64,000 nt of DNA, taken from the NCBI GenBank assembly GCA_018136815.1, contig CM030935.1, positions 4,104,299 through 4,168,298 of the forward strand, given 5' to 3'. Shown piece after piece: positions 63,331 to 64,000 of the stretch. Source of the DNA: Isochrysis galbana. Its lineage: Eukaryota > Haptophyta > Isochrysidales > Isochrysidaceae. The first letter of the stretch is position 1; every line of letters begins with the position of its first letter. Made by a program: the position numbers and the translations under genes. The notes beneath the pieces are model-generated. The model worked only from the letters and a program-made list of their open reading frames with translations. It searched no databases and was not told the origin of the DNA.

Positions 63331-63594
63331 GCGGTGGGGCATAAGGTATTTCAAAATGGCGCCGCCAGATTTCAAAGTGGCTCGACGGGAGGTCGACTTT
63401 GGGTTAGAGTTTCGCGGGGTTGCGTTAGATTGTGTGGTGTTGTGTGGTGTGGGGAGGTGTGTGTGAGGCGGGTACCATGTATGCCGGTGGGTGCGTGTAC
63501 GGCTCGGGTGGCGGGGGTGGCGGGGGTCGCGGGGGGCACGGGGGTCGCGGGTACGTGAGATGGCGTTTACAAAAAAAGGGGATGGGACCGGGGA
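63331..63594. other. GT-rich low-complexity stretch
   Basis: GGTGTGTGTG and GGCGGGGGTGGCGGGGGTCG runs; nothing else is supported. Confidence 0.4.
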
Positions 63595-63921
63595 GATACC
63601 ACGTATCCCCCGTCGGCATTCGCTCCCGGCGGAGCGTCCCGCCCCTCCTGCGACCCCCTCCCCGGGTGCCACGTATCACGTATCCCCCTCCCGCGTGATA
63701 CCATGTATCCCCCTCGCCGGAGCCCCCGTCTCCCGCTCCCCCTCCCGTGCGATACCACGTATCCCGTCTCCCACCCCGCCCTCCCGCGCTCTCATCGGAG
63801 CCCCGCCCCCCCCTCGCGTGCGATACCACGTATCCCCCTCGTCGGAGCCCCCGTCTCCCGCTCTTCCCTCCCACGGGATACCACGTATCCCACCCGCCTC
63901 TCCCGCTGGATACCACGTATC
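63595..63921. repeat. Array of GATAC-CAC-GTATC dyads
   Basis: The 13-mer GATACCACGTATC, a 5-bp inverted repeat with a 3-base centre, occurs at 63595, 63751, 63832, 63877 and 63909. A one-mismatch copy lies at 63697 and a partial copy near 63667. Spacing is irregular (32 to about 100 bases) and each copy is followed by CCC. Between copies lies C-rich sequence with GGAGCCCCCGTCTCCCGCTC recurring twice. Confidence 0.8.
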
Positions 63922-63937
63922 CCCCGTGCCACTGGTC

Positions 63938-64000
63938 CCTCGTCCAAGAAGGGTCTGACGCAGTGCCCATCGTCTCGCGTCCAAGAAGGGTCTGACGCAG
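63938..64000. repeat. Direct repeat at the right window edge
   Basis: CGTCCAAGAAGGGTCTGACG CAG occurs twice with a period of 37-38 bases and reaches the end of the window, so the array may continue. Confidence 0.8.

Noticed and set aside
63595-64000. CRISPR array
   Set aside because: The repeat is only 13 bp, spacer lengths are irregular and partly repeated, and the setting is eukaryotic.

Overview
The window is nuclear DNA of a GC-rich eukaryote, most likely a unicellular alga. Protein-coding genes have short GT-AG introns of roughly 150-320 bases. They include unmistakable eukaryotic housekeeping genes (eIF2-alpha, a SURF6/Rrp14 ribosome-biogenesis factor, a TAZ zinc-finger protein). A secreted protein with Notch-LNR-like cysteine repeats and an SPPPP-type proline-rich tail recalls haptophyte and green-algal surface proteins. 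I cannot place the species; a haptophyte-like alga is my best guess.

Gene islands: 1-3 kb, a SAM-dependent methyltransferase (minus). 6-8 kb, a membrane-tethered class-3 lipase. 12-14.5 kb, an alpha/beta hydrolase. 18.7-19.4 kb, the LNR/proline-rich protein. 21.5-22.4 kb, a TAZ-RING protein (minus). 26.9-27.9 kb, SURF6. 29.3-34.4 kb, a polytopic membrane protein and a GH5 endoglycoceramidase-like enzyme on the same strand, 15 bases apart. 38.3-38.9 kb, a TfoX-N domain protein. 44.6-45.3 kb, a small secreted DUF2237-like protein. 48.8-52 kb, a 1060-residue acidic SANT/Myb-like (GON4L-like) protein. 53.4-54.4 kb, a cytochrome-b5-reductase-like flavoprotein. 55.4-56 kb, a BspA-type LRR gene cut by a transposon, beside a 100-N assembly gap. 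61-62.6 kb, eIF2-alpha in four exons. No operon logic applies; these genes are not obviously functionally linked.

Most of the rest is repeats, nested in one another. The dominant group (called here family A, with relatives B, H and I) consists of short SINE-like retroposons. Three complete ~860-bp copies of A carry perfect 15-16 bp target-site duplications, an A/T-rich 3' tail and a 5' end folding into two consecutive hairpins. Other elements are copia-type LTR debris, a truncated Ty3/gypsy reverse transcriptase, a non-LTR pol C-terminus, a small TIR DNA transposon with its pre-insertion site preserved nearby, and an IS5-like transposase fragment. Two AT-rich, intron-free cassettes share a terminal sequence: one carries ankyrin repeats, the other a decayed aspartyl/asparaginyl beta-hydroxylase gene.

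The most interesting signals are the hairpin-headed retroposon superfamily, the AT-rich cargo cassettes, the occupied/empty-site pair at 45.4/46.6 kb, and an array of short dyads at the right end of the window. All exon joins are manual predictions from splice-site phase and protein-family resemblance; no alignment was run.
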